A stretch of 64,000 nucleotides of DNA. Origin: Pseudidiomarina tainanensis (GTDB lineage Bacteria; Pseudomonadota; Gammaproteobacteria; Enterobacterales; Alteromonadaceae). Below are positions 17,369-26,803 of this stretch, piece after piece. The position numbers were made by a program, and so were the translations under genes. Under the pieces are notes generated by a model. It was not told where the DNA came from, ran no database searches, and saw only the letters and a program-made list of their open reading frames with translations. The stretch lies in contig NZ_PIQJ01000001.1 in assembly GCF_004214835.1 (NCBI RefSeq), positions 1,426,001-1,490,000 of the forward strand, read 5' to 3'. The stretch's first letter is position 1. Each line of letters opens with the position of its first letter.

Positions 17369-18492
17369 TGGATACTATTGCACTAACGTGTGAACTGATT
17401 AAACGCGCATCGGTCACGCCGAATGATGAAGGCTGCCAAGAACTGATTGGCGAACGTTTAGCGCGGCTCGGATTTCAACTTGAGTCGATGGTATTCGAAG
17501 ACACAACGAATCTATGGGCACGTCGCGGCTCTGAAGGCCCGGTTTTTTGTTTCGCTGGTCATACGGATGTGGTGCCGGCAGGAGCAGAACACGCGTGGGT
17601 TTACCCGCCGTTTTCAGCAACTCGAAAAGATGGTTATATCTATGGCCGCGGTGCCGCTGACATGAAAGGTAGCTTAGCTGCTATGGTCGTTGCAACGGAG
17701 CGGTTCGTAGCTAACCACCCAGATCATCAAGGCAGTATTGCGTTTTTAATCACCAGCGACGAGGAAGGCCCATTTATCAACGGCACTCCAAAAGTGATTG
17801 AAACGTTGGAGGCTCGTGAGGAAAAAATAACTTGGTGCTTAGTCGGAGAGCCGTCAAGTACCGCAGAACTCGGTGATGTCGTTAAAAACGGTCGGCGCGG
17901 CAGTTTAACGGGCGACTTAACCGTTTTTGGTATTCAAGGCCATGTTGCTTACCCGCATTTAGCGGAGAATCCGATTCATTTGGCGGCCCCTGCTCTTGCA
18001 GCATTAGCGCAATCGCATTGGGATAATGGCAATAGTTCATTTCCACCGACGAGCTTTCAGGTTTCAAATATTCATGCAGGCACCGGAGCTGGTAACGTCA
18101 TCCCCGGCGAAATGCATGTACAGTTTAACTTCCGCTTCAGCACTGAATCGACCTCCGAGCAACTGAAACAACGTGTCATGGATATTGTCGAACAGCATGA
18201 ACTCGACTACTCGTTGACTTGGAAGTTAAATGGCGAGCCGTTTTTAACGGATTCTGGCGAGTTGGTTGATGCAACAGTAAAGGCGATTGCTGAGTTTACC
18301 GGTCGACTTCCTGAGTTATCAACTGCTGGAGGAACCTCAGATGGTCGCTTTATTGCGCCAACTGGCGCTCAAGTTATCGAGTTAGGCCCAGTCAATGCAA
18401 CCATACATAAAGTAAACGAATGCGTCGCAGAAGACGATTTAGAAACCTTGACCCGCGTGTATGAAAAAATCCTTGAGAACCTCTTATGCTAA
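17368..18492 (+). CDS. dapE: succinyl-diaminopimelate desuccinylase
   Basis: A 374-residue M20 metallopeptidase-fold enzyme that removes succinate from N-succinyl-LL-diaminopimelate, giving the lysine and peptidoglycan precursor. Di-zinc ligands are seen in [20 protein letters not shown] and TSDEEGP, with the late histidine in [12 protein letters not shown]. The start is a GTG overlapping the yffB stop (TAGTG), with GGAG 8 nt upstream; this gives the usual family length, whereas the GTG at 17341 lacks such a site. The dapA gene of the same pathway lies at 21-22 kb. Confidence 0.95.
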   Translation: MDTIALTCELIKRASVTPNDEGCQELIGERLARLGFQLESMVFEDTTNLWARRGSEGPVFCFAGHTDVVPAGAEHAWVYPPFSATRKDGYIYGRGAADMKGSLAAMVVATERFVANHPDHQGSIAFLITSDEEGPFINGTPKVIETLEAREEKITWCLVGEPSSTAELGDVVKNGRRGSLTGDLTVFGIQGHVAYPHLAENPIHLAAPALAALAQSHWDNGNSSFPPTSFQVSNIHAGTGAGNVIPGEMHVQFNFRFSTESTSEQLKQRVMDIVEQHELDYSLTWKLNGEPFLTDSGELVDATVKAIAEFTGRLPELSTAGGTSDGRFIAPTGAQVIELGPVNATIHKVNECVAEDDLETLTRVYEKILENLLC

Positions 18493-19202
18493 CTATTGAG
18501 CAGCTCTACGGCATTCACGACAGTCACACCAGTCACGTTTCCGGTGAGCGCAACGGTGTGCGATTGCAAGAGCCTGTCGCCCAGGCCTACATCGCGATGC
18601 GTTCTGCAGCGCTGAATGATGGAATCAATATGGCAATTGCTTCTGCATTTCGCGATTTCGAGCGCCAGCGGCAGATTTGGAACCGTAAATTTAACGGTGA
18701 AGCACCGCTTTATAACGATCGCGGCGAGCAACTCGATTCGACACAGCTATCAATTGGGGAAAAAATTGAAGCAATACTGACTTGGTCGGCATTGCCAGGC
18801 GCTTCTCGCCATCATTGGGGTACCGATTTTGACATTTATGACCCTACCCCATTTAGCAGTGGCGAACGTCAACTCCAACTCATCCCTTCCGAGTATCAAG
18901 AGACCGGACCTTGTTATGCATTACATCAATGGTTGCTCAAATATGCTCGCGACTTTGGTTTTTTCTTCCCGTATGCGCGCTATCAAGGTGGCGTCGCAGT
19001 GGAACCATGGCATTTAAGTCACCAACATTTAGCGAATCAGGCACACGCCGAAGTAAACGTGAGCCAGTTAGCTGAAATCATCAGTGGTCATAACGTGGTG
19101 GGAAGCGATTATATACTCGATCAGATGGCCGAAATTAAACACCGTTATATTGACAGCATCTGCAATGCAGATATCACTTCAGGTGACATATGGTTTGGTT
19201 AA
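18486..19202 (+). CDS. M15-family D-alanyl-D-alanine carboxypeptidase-like peptidase
   Basis: A 238-residue zinc peptidase of the VanY/LAS group, expected to trim peptidoglycan stem peptides. The zinc motif [13 protein letters not shown] (SxHxxGxxxD) is near residues 103-115 and the second motif EPWHLSHQH near 175-183. No signal peptide is obvious, which is odd for a wall-acting enzyme; it may act in the cytoplasm on recycled peptides, but this is inference. The ATG overlaps the dapE stop by 7 bp. Confidence 0.83.
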   Translation: MLTIEQLYGIHDSHTSHVSGERNGVRLQEPVAQAYIAMRSAALNDGINMAIASAFRDFERQRQIWNRKFNGEAPLYNDRGEQLDSTQLSIGEKIEAILTWSALPGASRHHWGTDFDIYDPTPFSSGERQLQLIPSEYQETGPCYALHQWLLKYARDFGFFFPYARYQGGVAVEPWHLSHQHLANQAHAEVNVSQLAEIISGHNVVGSDYILDQMAEIKHRYIDSICNADITSGDIWFG

Positions 19203-19342
19203 TGATTTTACTTGCCGTGGGCATTATCGTGGGTAATTTAATGTTGCTCAAACACACAGCTCATATAAAAATGCCGTCGCTGAAAGATAAACAGCAACGG
19301 CATCAAGATGACTTAGAGGACGATGGTTGGCGCGATGATTAA
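19190..19342 (+). CDS. 50-aa small membrane protein, DUF2897-like
   Basis: A short gene read directly from the sequence. The product starts [19 protein letters not shown], a single membrane helix, followed by a basic stretch and an acidic tail ending DDGWRDD. This layout resembles DUF2897 and also the E. coli small protein YpfN, which sits just after dapE there. AGGTG lies 6 nt before the ATG. It overlaps the M15 peptidase stop by 13 bp and the convergent purC stop by 4 bp. Function unknown. Confidence 0.7.
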   Translation: MVWLMILLAVGIIVGNLMLLKHTAHIKMPSLKDKQQRHQDDLEDDGWRDD

Positions 19343-20052
19343 AGCGGAACGCCCAAGCGCGCCGCGACTTCTTCGTAGGCTTCAACAACGCCGCCCAAAC
19401 CTTGACGGAAACGGTCTTTATCTAACTTTTTACGGGTTTCTTTATCCCATAAGCGGCAACCATCTGGGCTAAATTCGTCGCCCAAAACAATGTTACCGTC
19501 GCCGTCCACACCAAACTCGAGTTTAAAATCAACCAAGAGCATACCAGCATCGTCGAATAGCTTTTTCAGAACGTCGTTTACTTTGAACGTTAGTTCTTTC
19601 ATTTGTGCTAGTTGTTCAGCAGTTGCCCAACCGAAGCTGATTGCTAATGATTCGTTGATCATCGGATCATGTAGCGCATCATTTTTCAAAAATTGCTCGA
19701 ATGTCGGTGGATTCAATTCTTGACCTTCAGTGACACCTAAACGGCGCACTAACGAACCTGCGGCGTAGTTACGAATGACACATTCAACTGGAATCATCGC
19801 TAGCTTTTTAACCAGCGTTTCAGTATCGCTAAGTACTTTATCTAACTGCGTAGGAATACCTGACGCTTCAAGTTTTGCCATGATGAAGTTGTTAAACTTG
19901 TTATTCACCATACCTTTGCGATCCAGCTGCTCAACTTTCTCACCATCAAAGGCTGAGGTGTCGTTGCGGAACTGAAGAATTAACCGCTCGGGGTTGTCCG
20001 TCGTAAATACGGTTTTGGCCTTACCCCGATATAATTCAGTACGTTTTTCCAT
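19339..20052 (-). CDS. purC: phosphoribosylaminoimidazole-succinocarboxamide synthase
   Basis: A 237-residue SAICAR synthetase of purine biosynthesis, joining aspartate to CAIR with ATP. The start [17 protein letters not shown], the [14 protein letters not shown] segment and the [20 protein letters not shown] segment with catalytic Asp/Glu are characteristic of the bacterial monofunctional enzyme (E. coli 237 residues). It follows bamC and dapA in the same direction, as in E. coli, though a 44-bp gap separates it from bamC. Confidence 0.95.
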   Translation of the reverse strand: MEKRTELYRGKAKTVFTTDNPERLILQFRNDTSAFDGEKVEQLDRKGMVNNKFNNFIMAKLEASGIPTQLDKVLSDTETLVKKLAMIPVECVIRNYAAGSLVRRLGVTEGQELNPPTFEQFLKNDALHDPMINESLAISFGWATAEQLAQMKELTFKVNDVLKKLFDDAGMLLVDFKLEFGVDGDGNIVLGDEFSPDGCRLWDKETRKKLDKDRFRQGLGGVVEAYEEVAARLGVPL

Positions 20053-20096
20053 GAGCAGCTATATCTCCGAACAGTTAGCGATTTAAATTGGCGATA

Positions 20097-21155
20097 TTAT
20101 ATGCCACTTTGGGTGCGAATTTCAGCAGCAAATGGTGCAAAAATTTGCATCACGTCATCAGCACTTAGTGGTGTTCTATCACGGAAGATAGTAATTGAAG
20201 TACGTTTTGCATCACCGGTTACCTTCACTTCATAAGCCCCTTCAGATAAGTCTAATTTACCTTCAGAGCTACCACCCCAGAACGATTCCTCAAATTCATA
20301 AGTGACATAATAACGGCCATTTTCACGGTTAAAGTCATCAACTTCAAAGCCTAGCTCAGGCAAAACATCCTGCATTAGCGCCCATGTATAGCTGAAGCTC
20401 GCACCCATGATGAAACTTGCATAGCCATCTTCATCAAAGCCCATGTCAACAAGCACGGCACCTTCATCATCAAGGTCAGCAACGCCAGTTTGTTGGGTCA
20501 TTGCAATTTCACTCACAACCATATTTAACACCGACGTGGCGGCATCACGGTCACGGAACTGAAGATAACTATTTTCAATTTCAACGGTATCGACCGCGCT
20601 CAAGTCTCGTTCAACTACAGCACTACTTACTGCAGTTGTTCGGCCATGCTCGGCGGTGTCGAACTTGAGCTCGAAGCGGCGACGAATGTTTACTTCTTCT
20701 TCATCTTCACCGTAAACAAAAGTTTCAGTAACCCAATCGGTTTGAATAAGCTTTCGGTCAACTTGCTCAGTTACTGCAATATTGCGCATTCGCAAAGCTT
20801 GTAATGCCCCCTGCCATACATATTGTTCAATATCAGACATGCCATCGAGTTCATCAAAATATACGCGAACTTGATCTTCAGCCTCTTCAACTCGACTGCC
20901 GTCGGCGACTGGCCAAACTAGTTTCGGGGCTAAAATCGGCACTGCTGTACCGATGGGCCCTGAACCTTGCACATCCGGCACCGTATAACGATTGGTTGGC
21001 TCTGGTAATTGCTTATTCGGTGCAGGTTGAATAGCACTCTCGGCAGTCAGGTCAGTGTACTCAAACTTGCCTTCAGCTTGTTGTTTTGGGGTAAACGTAC
21101 ATGCACTAGCAAGTACAGTGGCAGCCCCTGCTAGTACCAATAAATTAACTCTCAT
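20097..21155 (-). CDS. bamC: outer-membrane assembly factor BamC (lipoprotein)
   Basis: A 352-residue lipoprotein of the BAM complex, which inserts beta-barrel proteins in the outer membrane. The signal peptide ends at LASAC (lipobox, Cys 19). The following unstructured region with PEPTNRYTVPDV resembles the segment that binds BamD in E. coli. Two helix-grip domains fill the rest. Position between dapA and purC is the standard arrangement, which is the strongest support because BamC sequences diverge quickly. Confidence 0.88.
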   Translation of the reverse strand: MRVNLLVLAGAATVLASACTFTPKQQAEGKFEYTDLTAESAIQPAPNKQLPEPTNRYTVPDVQGSGPIGTAVPILAPKLVWPVADGSRVEEAEDQVRVYFDELDGMSDIEQYVWQGALQALRMRNIAVTEQVDRKLIQTDWVTETFVYGEDEEEVNIRRRFELKFDTAEHGRTTAVSSAVVERDLSAVDTVEIENSYLQFRDRDAATSVLNMVVSEIAMTQQTGVADLDDEGAVLVDMGFDEDGYASFIMGASFSYTWALMQDVLPELGFEVDDFNRENGRYYVTYEFEESFWGGSSEGKLDLSEGAYEVKVTGDAKRTSITIFRDRTPLSADDVMQIFAPFAAEIRTQSGI

Positions 21156-21167
21156 TATTACTCCGCT

Positions 21168-22043
21168 TTAGATTAAACCTGCTTGTTTTAATGTTTGTTC
21201 GATATGTTGTTGCTGCGGAAGTTCCGGCTCGGTCATAGGTAAGCGGTAATTCGCGTCTAATTTACCCATTTGTGCGAGTGCCCACTTCACTGGAATCGGG
21301 TTTGCCTGAACAAATAGCATTTCATGAAGACTCGCCAATTCAGCATCAATTGCCTTTGCTGTGGCGGCATCGCCTGCCGTTGCTGCGACTACCATCGCTT
21401 TCATTTTTTCTGGGGCAATATTGGCGGTAACGCTAATCACGCCTTGACCACCAAGTAGCATGAATTCACAACCAGTTGGGTCATCACCACTTAACAAAAT
21501 AAAATCTTCACCGCAAAGTTTGCGCAGTTGTTCGACCCGCGTAATATCACCTGTGGCCTCTTTAATACCCACAATATTGGGAATTTGTGCCAGCTCAGCA
21601 ACTTGTTCTGGCAGTATGTCAGAGGCTGTGCGCCCCGGCACGTTATATAACAATTGCGGTAAATCTGAAGCTTCAGCACATGCTTTATAATGCGCCAATA
21701 AGCCCCGTTGTGAGGGTTTATTATAATATGGGTTAACGTTTAAGAAGCCTTGGATTGGGAAACTACTCATACGTTCGGTCAACATGACTGCTTCAGCCGT
21801 CGCGTTCGAACCATTACCTGCAATCACCGAAATACGGCCATCCGCAATTTCCGCCACCGCAGCAACCACCATAATGTGTTCTTCGTGGCTCATGGTGGCA
21901 GACTCACCCGTTGTTCCCATCGCCACAATCGCGTCAGTTCCCGCTTCACAGTGCCAGTTAACGAGCCCTTCAAGAGCGTTAAAATCAACGTTACCTTGCT
22001 GAGTAAACGGCGTCACGAGCGCGACGATACTACCTGTTAGCAT
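21168..22043 (-). CDS. dapA: 4-hydroxy-tetrahydrodipicolinate synthase
   Basis: A 291-residue class I aldolase condensing pyruvate with aspartate semialdehyde, the first committed step of lysine and diaminopimelate synthesis. GTTGESATMSHEEH, YYNKPSQRGL and YNVPGRTASD are the expected motifs, and the Schiff-base lysine is in VGIKEATGDI. The bamC start follows 12 bp downstream, so the two are probably one transcript. dapE of the same pathway lies 3 kb away on the other strand. Confidence 0.95.
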   Translation of the reverse strand: MLTGSIVALVTPFTQQGNVDFNALEGLVNWHCEAGTDAIVAMGTTGESATMSHEEHIMVVAAVAEIADGRISVIAGNGSNATAEAVMLTERMSSFPIQGFLNVNPYYNKPSQRGLLAHYKACAEASDLPQLLYNVPGRTASDILPEQVAELAQIPNIVGIKEATGDITRVEQLRKLCGEDFILLSGDDPTGCEFMLLGGQGVISVTANIAPEKMKAMVVAATAGDAATAKAIDAELASLHEMLFVQANPIPVKWALAQMGKLDANYRLPMTEPELPQQQHIEQTLKQAGLI

Positions 22044-22189
22044 ATTGCCCCCAATATTTTATGTGTAGCTCATGGTACTTTTACCGCTGACTAATGACAA
22101 GGCTGGCACAGGCTTTGCTTCAATCCCATGCATCTTTTATCATGTTTGCCTCGTATATAAATATTCACACGCGATGGAACGGAGCGATT

Positions 22190-22660
22190 ATGAATACTTT
22201 AAAAGCAGGCGATAAAGCACCTCAATTTACCTTACTTGATGCGAATGAGCAGTCCGTAGCACTTGCCGACCTACTCAAGCAAGGTCGTGTTCTTGTTTAT
22301 TTTTACCCGAAAGCGATGACGCCAGGTTGTACGGTGCAAGCCCAACAACTTCGTGACCATCAACAACGACTTCAAGAGCACAATGTGCAAGTTGTCGGTA
22401 TCAGCACCGATGAACCGAAACGGCTCGCTAAATTCACCGAACGCGATCAGCTTAACTTCACGCTGCTTAGCGACGTCGACCACCAAGTCGCTGAAGCTTT
22501 TGGCGTCTGGGGCCTGAAAAAGTTCATGGGTCGTGAATATGATGGTTTGCATCGTATTAGCTTTTTAATTAATCAAGACGGCCAGATTGCTCACGTTTTT
22601 GATAAGTTCAAAACGAAAGATCATCATCAAGTCGTATTGGATTATTTAGCCGACGCTTAA
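22190..22660 (+). CDS. bcp: thioredoxin-dependent peroxiredoxin, Bcp/PrxQ type
   Basis: A 156-residue peroxiredoxin reducing hydroperoxides. The peroxidatic cysteine is Cys47 in AMTPGCTVQA. The resolving cysteine normally five residues later is Gln here, and the third E. coli cysteine (DHQVCEQF) is Ala, so this is the only cysteine in the protein; it must work by a 1-Cys mechanism with an external thiol. Start ATG 22190 has GGAG 5 nt upstream and gives the same length as E. coli Bcp; earlier in-frame starts add 32 unrelated residues. Convergent with perM, overlapping 4 bp. Confidence 0.9.
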   Translation: MNTLKAGDKAPQFTLLDANEQSVALADLLKQGRVLVYFYPKAMTPGCTVQAQQLRDHQQRLQEHNVQVVGISTDEPKRLAKFTERDQLNFTLLSDVDHQVAEAFGVWGLKKFMGREYDGLHRISFLINQDGQIAHVFDKFKTKDHHQVVLDYLADA

Positions 22661-23751
22661 GCTTTGTCATGACTTAATTCCGTTGGCTCTGGCTTGGAAG
22701 ATAACGCAGTAATCACTGCTTTTACCAAGCTTGCCAATGGAATTGCAAAAAACACGCCCCAAAAACCCCAGAGCCCACCAAACACCAGCACTGCCGCAAT
22801 AATATAGACCGGATTTAAGTTCACCACTTCTGAGAACAGCAATGGCACGAGTAAGTTACCATCCAGCGCTTGGATAATGAGATATACAATCATGACCCAA
22901 GCAAACATTCCGGTCCAACCAAATTGAAACAGTGCAACCAAAAATACGGGCAATGTCACAACAGCAGCGCCAATGTAAGGAATCAATACTGAGAAGCCGA
23001 CCAGTACCGCGAGCAATACCGCATACCGCAAGTCAAAAAAGGCAAAGCACAAATAGGTAAACACCCCAACGACAACAACTTCAACGGCCTTACCTCGAAT
23101 ATAATTCATGATCTGCATGTTCATTTCATCGCTTACCTGAGCGATGAGTCGACGGTTGCTCGGTAAAATACGACTTACGTGGCGCAATAATTGATGCTTA
23201 TCTTTCAACATAAAGAACACGAGCAACGGCACCACAATCAGATAAATTAGCAACGCCATGATGCCGACAATTCGTGATAAAGATTCGCCCAATATCGTTT
23301 CACCAAACAATAGAGCGCGTGACGTTGTTGTCTCGATAAACGTATTTATATTGGCTTGACTAATATATTCAGGAAACATTTCGGGCAGCCGGTTAAGAAG
23401 GACCTTAACTTGCCCAAACATTTGCGGCAATTCGCCAATTAATGCAACGGATTGTTGCCAAATAACTGGAGCGAGGAACAGCAATAACACGACGTTCAGC
23501 GCGACAAAACTTAAAAACACGATACCCACCGCACTCAGTCGCGGCATCCCCGCTCGCTCTAAACGTTGTACTGGCCACTCCAATAAATAGGCGAGTACCA
23601 GCGCCACCAAAATCGGCGCTAAGATATCGCTGAACAAAATAATCAGCGCAAACGTAGTCAATAACAGTAAAAACAAGGTCACCGCATCAGGATCTGAAAA
23701 CTTGCGGTTGTACCATTGCTTTAAGTAATCAAACATTTGCTGCAGCTCCAA
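22657..23751 (-). CDS. perM: AI-2E/PerM-family membrane permease
   Basis: A 364-residue inner-membrane protein of the AI-2E transporter family (formerly UPF0118). About eight hydrophobic segments are visible, with the conserved GFSVLIPYIGAAVV near residue 255 and the LVPLLFSEVVNLNPV segment near 305. The family exports small molecules or sodium/protons; the substrate is unknown here. Position between bcp and bepA agrees with E. coli perM, which supports the symbol but not the function. Confidence 0.8.
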   Translation of the reverse strand: MELQQMFDYLKQWYNRKFSDPDAVTLFLLLLTTFALIILFSDILAPILVALVLAYLLEWPVQRLERAGMPRLSAVGIVFLSFVALNVVLLLFLAPVIWQQSVALIGELPQMFGQVKVLLNRLPEMFPEYISQANINTFIETTTSRALLFGETILGESLSRIVGIMALLIYLIVVPLLVFFMLKDKHQLLRHVSRILPSNRRLIAQVSDEMNMQIMNYIRGKAVEVVVVGVFTYLCFAFFDLRYAVLLAVLVGFSVLIPYIGAAVVTLPVFLVALFQFGWTGMFAWVMIVYLIIQALDGNLLVPLLFSEVVNLNPVYIIAAVLVFGGLWGFWGVFFAIPLASLVKAVITALSSKPEPTELSHDKA

Positions 23752-23893
23752 AATTTCGGGTAAAGATATTGCATGCCACCCATAGATACCACATCATAGC
23801 TTTGAACGTACCAGAGTAACAGAGCTGCATGCTGAAAACGGGAACCTTTTCACAATTTTATACTCGAAGCAGCAGGTTAATTAGGCGTATTAA

Positions 23894-25342
23894 ATGAAGC
23901 AGTATATTGCAACCATCACAGCAGTCTCGCTTGGACTTATAATCGCATTGAGTGCGAACAGCACGCAGGCACAAGATCGCTTACCCGAAATCGGTACTGC
24001 TGGTGCTTCGGTCATGACTATCGATCGTGAACGTATCTACGGCGATATGTACATGCGGCAGTTGCGCGCACAAGCACCATTGGTCGGTGACCCTGTCCTC
24101 GATGAATACTTACGTGACCTTGGTTCACGAATGGTAAGAGAAGCAGATGGCGTTCGGTTCCCGTTTAGCTTCTTTTGGGTAAACCAAAAAGACATTAACG
24201 CCTTCGCCTTCTTTGGTGGCTATATTGGTGTTCATACAGGATTAATTTCTGAGGCTCAAACCGAGAGTGAACTAGCTGCTGTTTTGGCACACGAAATTGC
24301 CCACGTTTCTCAACGCCATATCGTTCGTAATATGGAACGCATGTCCAACGCCTCACCAACTACAATGGCAGCCATGTTAGGGTCGGTCATTCTAGCGGTC
24401 ATCAATCCGCAACTTGGTATGGCCGCATTGACCGGCACCATGGGCGTATCGCAGCAAATGCAAATTAATTATACCCGCCAATTTGAGCAAGAAGCGGACC
24501 GCGTTGGTTTGTCCATTTTAGTTAATTCTGGTTTTGACCCGATGGGTTCGCCGGATTTCTTTGGTCGTTTGAGTGAAAAATATCGCTATACATCGCGTCC
24601 ACCAGAAATTTTATTAACGCACCCATACAGCGAGAATCGACTTGCCGATATGCGAGCCCGAGCTGAATCAATGCGGCGCCCCGAAGTTCGTGACGCACAA
24701 GCATTTTTGTTAGCAAAATATCGAATTCAAGCTCGTCACTTAAGGCAGTTTAGCGAGGCCGAACTCCGTCGCCAAATAGAGTCTGCGCCTTCTGAGCACA
24801 TTAAAACAGCGGCAACTTACGCGTTGGCGATTGTGTTGTTGGATAACCGTAGAGCCCAAGAAGCTGAAGACGTGTTAGCCCCGCTTCTGAAACGGGACCC
24901 AATGAACACATTTTTTATCGATGTTCAAAGCGATATTTTGTTGGCTCAAAATCGTTATGATGATGCGTTGAAAACGCTTGAAAATGCCTATATGCGGCAA
25001 CCAAATGAACAAACGATTACGCTCAACTTCGCCAATGTGGCCGTAGAAGCTAAACAATATGACTTAGCTATCGCTTTGCTTCGCGAATTCCTGCAGCGTC
25101 ACGAAAATAATGTATTAGCACTCGACTTATTAGCTACTGCTTACCGGTTAAATGGTAACAGCAGTTCAATGCATGAAACCCAAGCTGAACTGGCCGCTTT
25201 ATATGGCGCCTTTGATCAAGCCATTGATCACTTGCATAAAGCGCACAAACAAAGCGGTCTAGAGATTGAAAAGCGACGCTTGCAGGCTCGCATTGAGCAG
25301 CTCATGGAACAAAAGCAGTTGTTGCAGAAGCTTAGTTCATAA
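23894..25342 (+). CDS. bepA: BepA-type M48 periplasmic metalloprotease with TPR domain
   Basis: A 482-residue protein with a signal peptide of about 26 residues ending STQAQD. The protease zinc motif is HEIAH at residues 133-137, with the third ligand in FEQEADRVG and the downstream LLTHPYSENR histidine. C-terminal residues about 300-470 are TPR-like helices. In E. coli BepA helps assemble LptD and degrades misfolded outer-membrane proteins on the BAM complex. Neighbours perM and arsC match E. coli. A weak ribosome-binding site precedes the ATG. Confidence 0.93.
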   Translation: MKQYIATITAVSLGLIIALSANSTQAQDRLPEIGTAGASVMTIDRERIYGDMYMRQLRAQAPLVGDPVLDEYLRDLGSRMVREADGVRFPFSFFWVNQKDINAFAFFGGYIGVHTGLISEAQTESELAAVLAHEIAHVSQRHIVRNMERMSNASPTTMAAMLGSVILAVINPQLGMAALTGTMGVSQQMQINYTRQFEQEADRVGLSILVNSGFDPMGSPDFFGRLSEKYRYTSRPPEILLTHPYSENRLADMRARAESMRRPEVRDAQAFLLAKYRIQARHLRQFSEAELRRQIESAPSEHIKTAATYALAIVLLDNRRAQEAEDVLAPLLKRDPMNTFFIDVQSDILLAQNRYDDALKTLENAYMRQPNEQTITLNFANVAVEAKQYDLAIALLREFLQRHENNVLALDLLATAYRLNGNSSSMHETQAELAALYGAFDQAIDHLHKAHKQSGLEIEKRRLQARIEQLMEQKQLLQKLSS

Positions 25343-25344
25343 AA

Positions 25345-25815
25345 CTAATGCCCCGGCGGCACTTCCAAATCCGTTGCTTTCGCCAAAGTTTCCAGGGTTT
25401 GCTCACCTAATAGCGGCCCTTTGATTTCCCCACTCGGGGTCACGATATACGTTGCCGGTAAGGCGTTGGGTTGAGCAAATGGCAACATCGGCAACGGTTC
25501 ATTTTGAATTAATGGAAACTGAATATTATATTCAGCCCGCAATGCCGCTAACTCTTCGTTATTTAGCCCATCAAAACTCACGCCAAGTAATTTCACCTGA
25601 TCGCCGTAAAGTTCATGAAACTCATTGAGTTCGGGCAATTCCCGCAAGCATGGCGCGCACCATTCAGCAAAATAATTCACGACCACATAACCACCTTCAA
25701 GCTGTTGCCAGCTATAGCTACCATCAGTATCAGTGGAAAAATCTGCGGCCGGCTGACAGCCGCTTAAAAAAACTAATGAAGCCAACGTCACTGCTGGCAA
25801 AAATCGACAACGCAT
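25345..25815 (-). CDS. TlpA-family thioredoxin-like lipoprotein
   Basis: A 156-residue predicted lipoprotein: signal peptide ending FLSGC (lipobox), then a thioredoxin fold with redox motif WCAPC in FAEWCAPCLRELPEL and the cis-proline region NALPATYIV. It would reduce or oxidise disulfides in the periplasm, membrane-tethered. Convergent with bepA over 2 bp and divergent from arsC. Partner reductase is not identifiable in the window. Confidence 0.85.
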   Translation of the reverse strand: MRCRFLPAVTLASLVFLSGCQPAADFSTDTDGSYSWQQLEGGYVVVNYFAEWCAPCLRELPELNEFHELYGDQVKLLGVSFDGLNNEELAALRAEYNIQFPLIQNEPLPMLPFAQPNALPATYIVTPSGEIKGPLLGEQTLETLAKATDLEVPPGH

Positions 25816-25862
25816 AGAGTTTCCCTTAAGCTAAAGCATTATTTAATCGAGGATTCACAGCA

Positions 25863-26219
25863 ATGGCACAGGTAACGATTTATCACAACCCACGCTGCTC
25901 AAAGAGCCGCCAAACCCTACAATTACTCGAACAACATCATATTGAACCGCAGATTGTTGAGTATCTAAAAACACCACCTAGTGTGACAGAAATACAAACC
26001 TTGATACAACAACTCGGTTTTATTTCAGCGCGTGAATTGATGCGCTCAAAAGAAGATACGTATAAAGCGCTCGATTTGGCCAATCAACACGACGAATCAA
26101 AATTGATTCAGGCAATGGCCGAACACCCAAAACTGATTGAACGCCCGATTGTGGTGGTGGGCAATCAAGCGCGTTTAGGCCGTCCTCCAGAAGCAGTGCT
26201 TGAGATATTACCTGCATGA
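25863..26219 (+). CDS. arsC: glutaredoxin-type arsenate reductase (YfgD-like)
   Basis: A 118-residue ArsC-family protein. The catalytic cysteine is in IYHNPRCSKSRQTL, and arginines in RELMRSKE, IERPIVV and QARLGRPPE match the triad that binds the oxyanion in E. coli ArsC. It is not next to arsenite efflux genes; the position after bepA equals E. coli yfgD, whose role is uncertain. It overlaps wrbA by 4 bp (ATGA) and starts an operon with wrbA and the DUF2069 gene. Confidence 0.88.
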   Translation: MAQVTIYHNPRCSKSRQTLQLLEQHHIEPQIVEYLKTPPSVTEIQTLIQQLGFISARELMRSKEDTYKALDLANQHDESKLIQAMAEHPKLIERPIVVVGNQARLGRPPEAVLEILPA

Positions 26220-26803
26220 GTGTCAACATTATTATTCTTTATTACAGTCGTCACGGTGCAACCCAAGCATTGGCGGATGCCCTTGCTGAGGGGATCTTGA
26301 AAGCTGGCGGCGAGCCGCTGTTGCGCACGGTAACTGGCGCTGGTGACCCAGCCAGCCAGCGCGATCTAACGATTAATAAAGATGAATTAAAGCAATGTGA
26401 CGGGTTAATACTCGGCAGCCCAGTGCGCTTCGGCCACATGGCAAGTGCATTACAACAGTTTTGGGAACAAACCAGCATCAGTTGGCTTAAAGGTGAACTG
26501 GAAGGTAAACCCGCGGCAGTGTTTACCTCTGGAAGCAGTATGCACAGCGGTCAAGAATCAACTCTTCTCGCGATGGGCGTGCCACTCCTTCACCACGGCA
26601 TGGTACTATGCGGCATTCCATATACCGAACCAGCCATTCAACAAACCGTCTCAGGGGCATCGCCCTATGGCGCAAGTCACGTTGAACATGGCCATGGCAA
26701 GCAATTAACTGATCACGAATATCAAGCAGCGGTCGCTCTTGGTAAACGCGTCACAGTCGTTGCAGAAGCTTTAAAAACAGCACGAAAGCAAGGTACGCTA
26801 TGA
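26216..26803 (+). CDS. wrbA: WrbA-type NAD(P)H:quinone oxidoreductase
   Basis: A 195-residue flavodoxin-like FMN enzyme that reduces quinones by two electrons. The FMN-phosphate loop YYSRHGATQALAD is at residues 9-21, SPVRFGHMASALQQFW follows, and TSGSSMHSGQESTLLA matches the family. It overlaps arsC and the DUF2069 gene by 4 bp each, so the three are likely one transcript. Cytoplasmic. Confidence 0.92.
   Translation: MSVNIIILYYSRHGATQALADALAEGILKAGGEPLLRTVTGAGDPASQRDLTINKDELKQCDGLILGSPVRFGHMASALQQFWEQTSISWLKGELEGKPAAVFTSGSSMHSGQESTLLAMGVPLLHHGMVLCGIPYTEPAIQQTVSGASPYGASHVEHGHGKQLTDHEYQAAVALGKRVTVVAEALKTARKQGTL

Noticed and set aside
25863-26219. an arsenic resistance operon
   Set aside because: ArsC-like protein lacks any arsenite pump or ArsR neighbour, and its position equals E. 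coli yfgD beside bepA.
26020-26229. minus-strand 69-aa frame over arsC
   Set aside because: Antisense to conserved ArsC residues.
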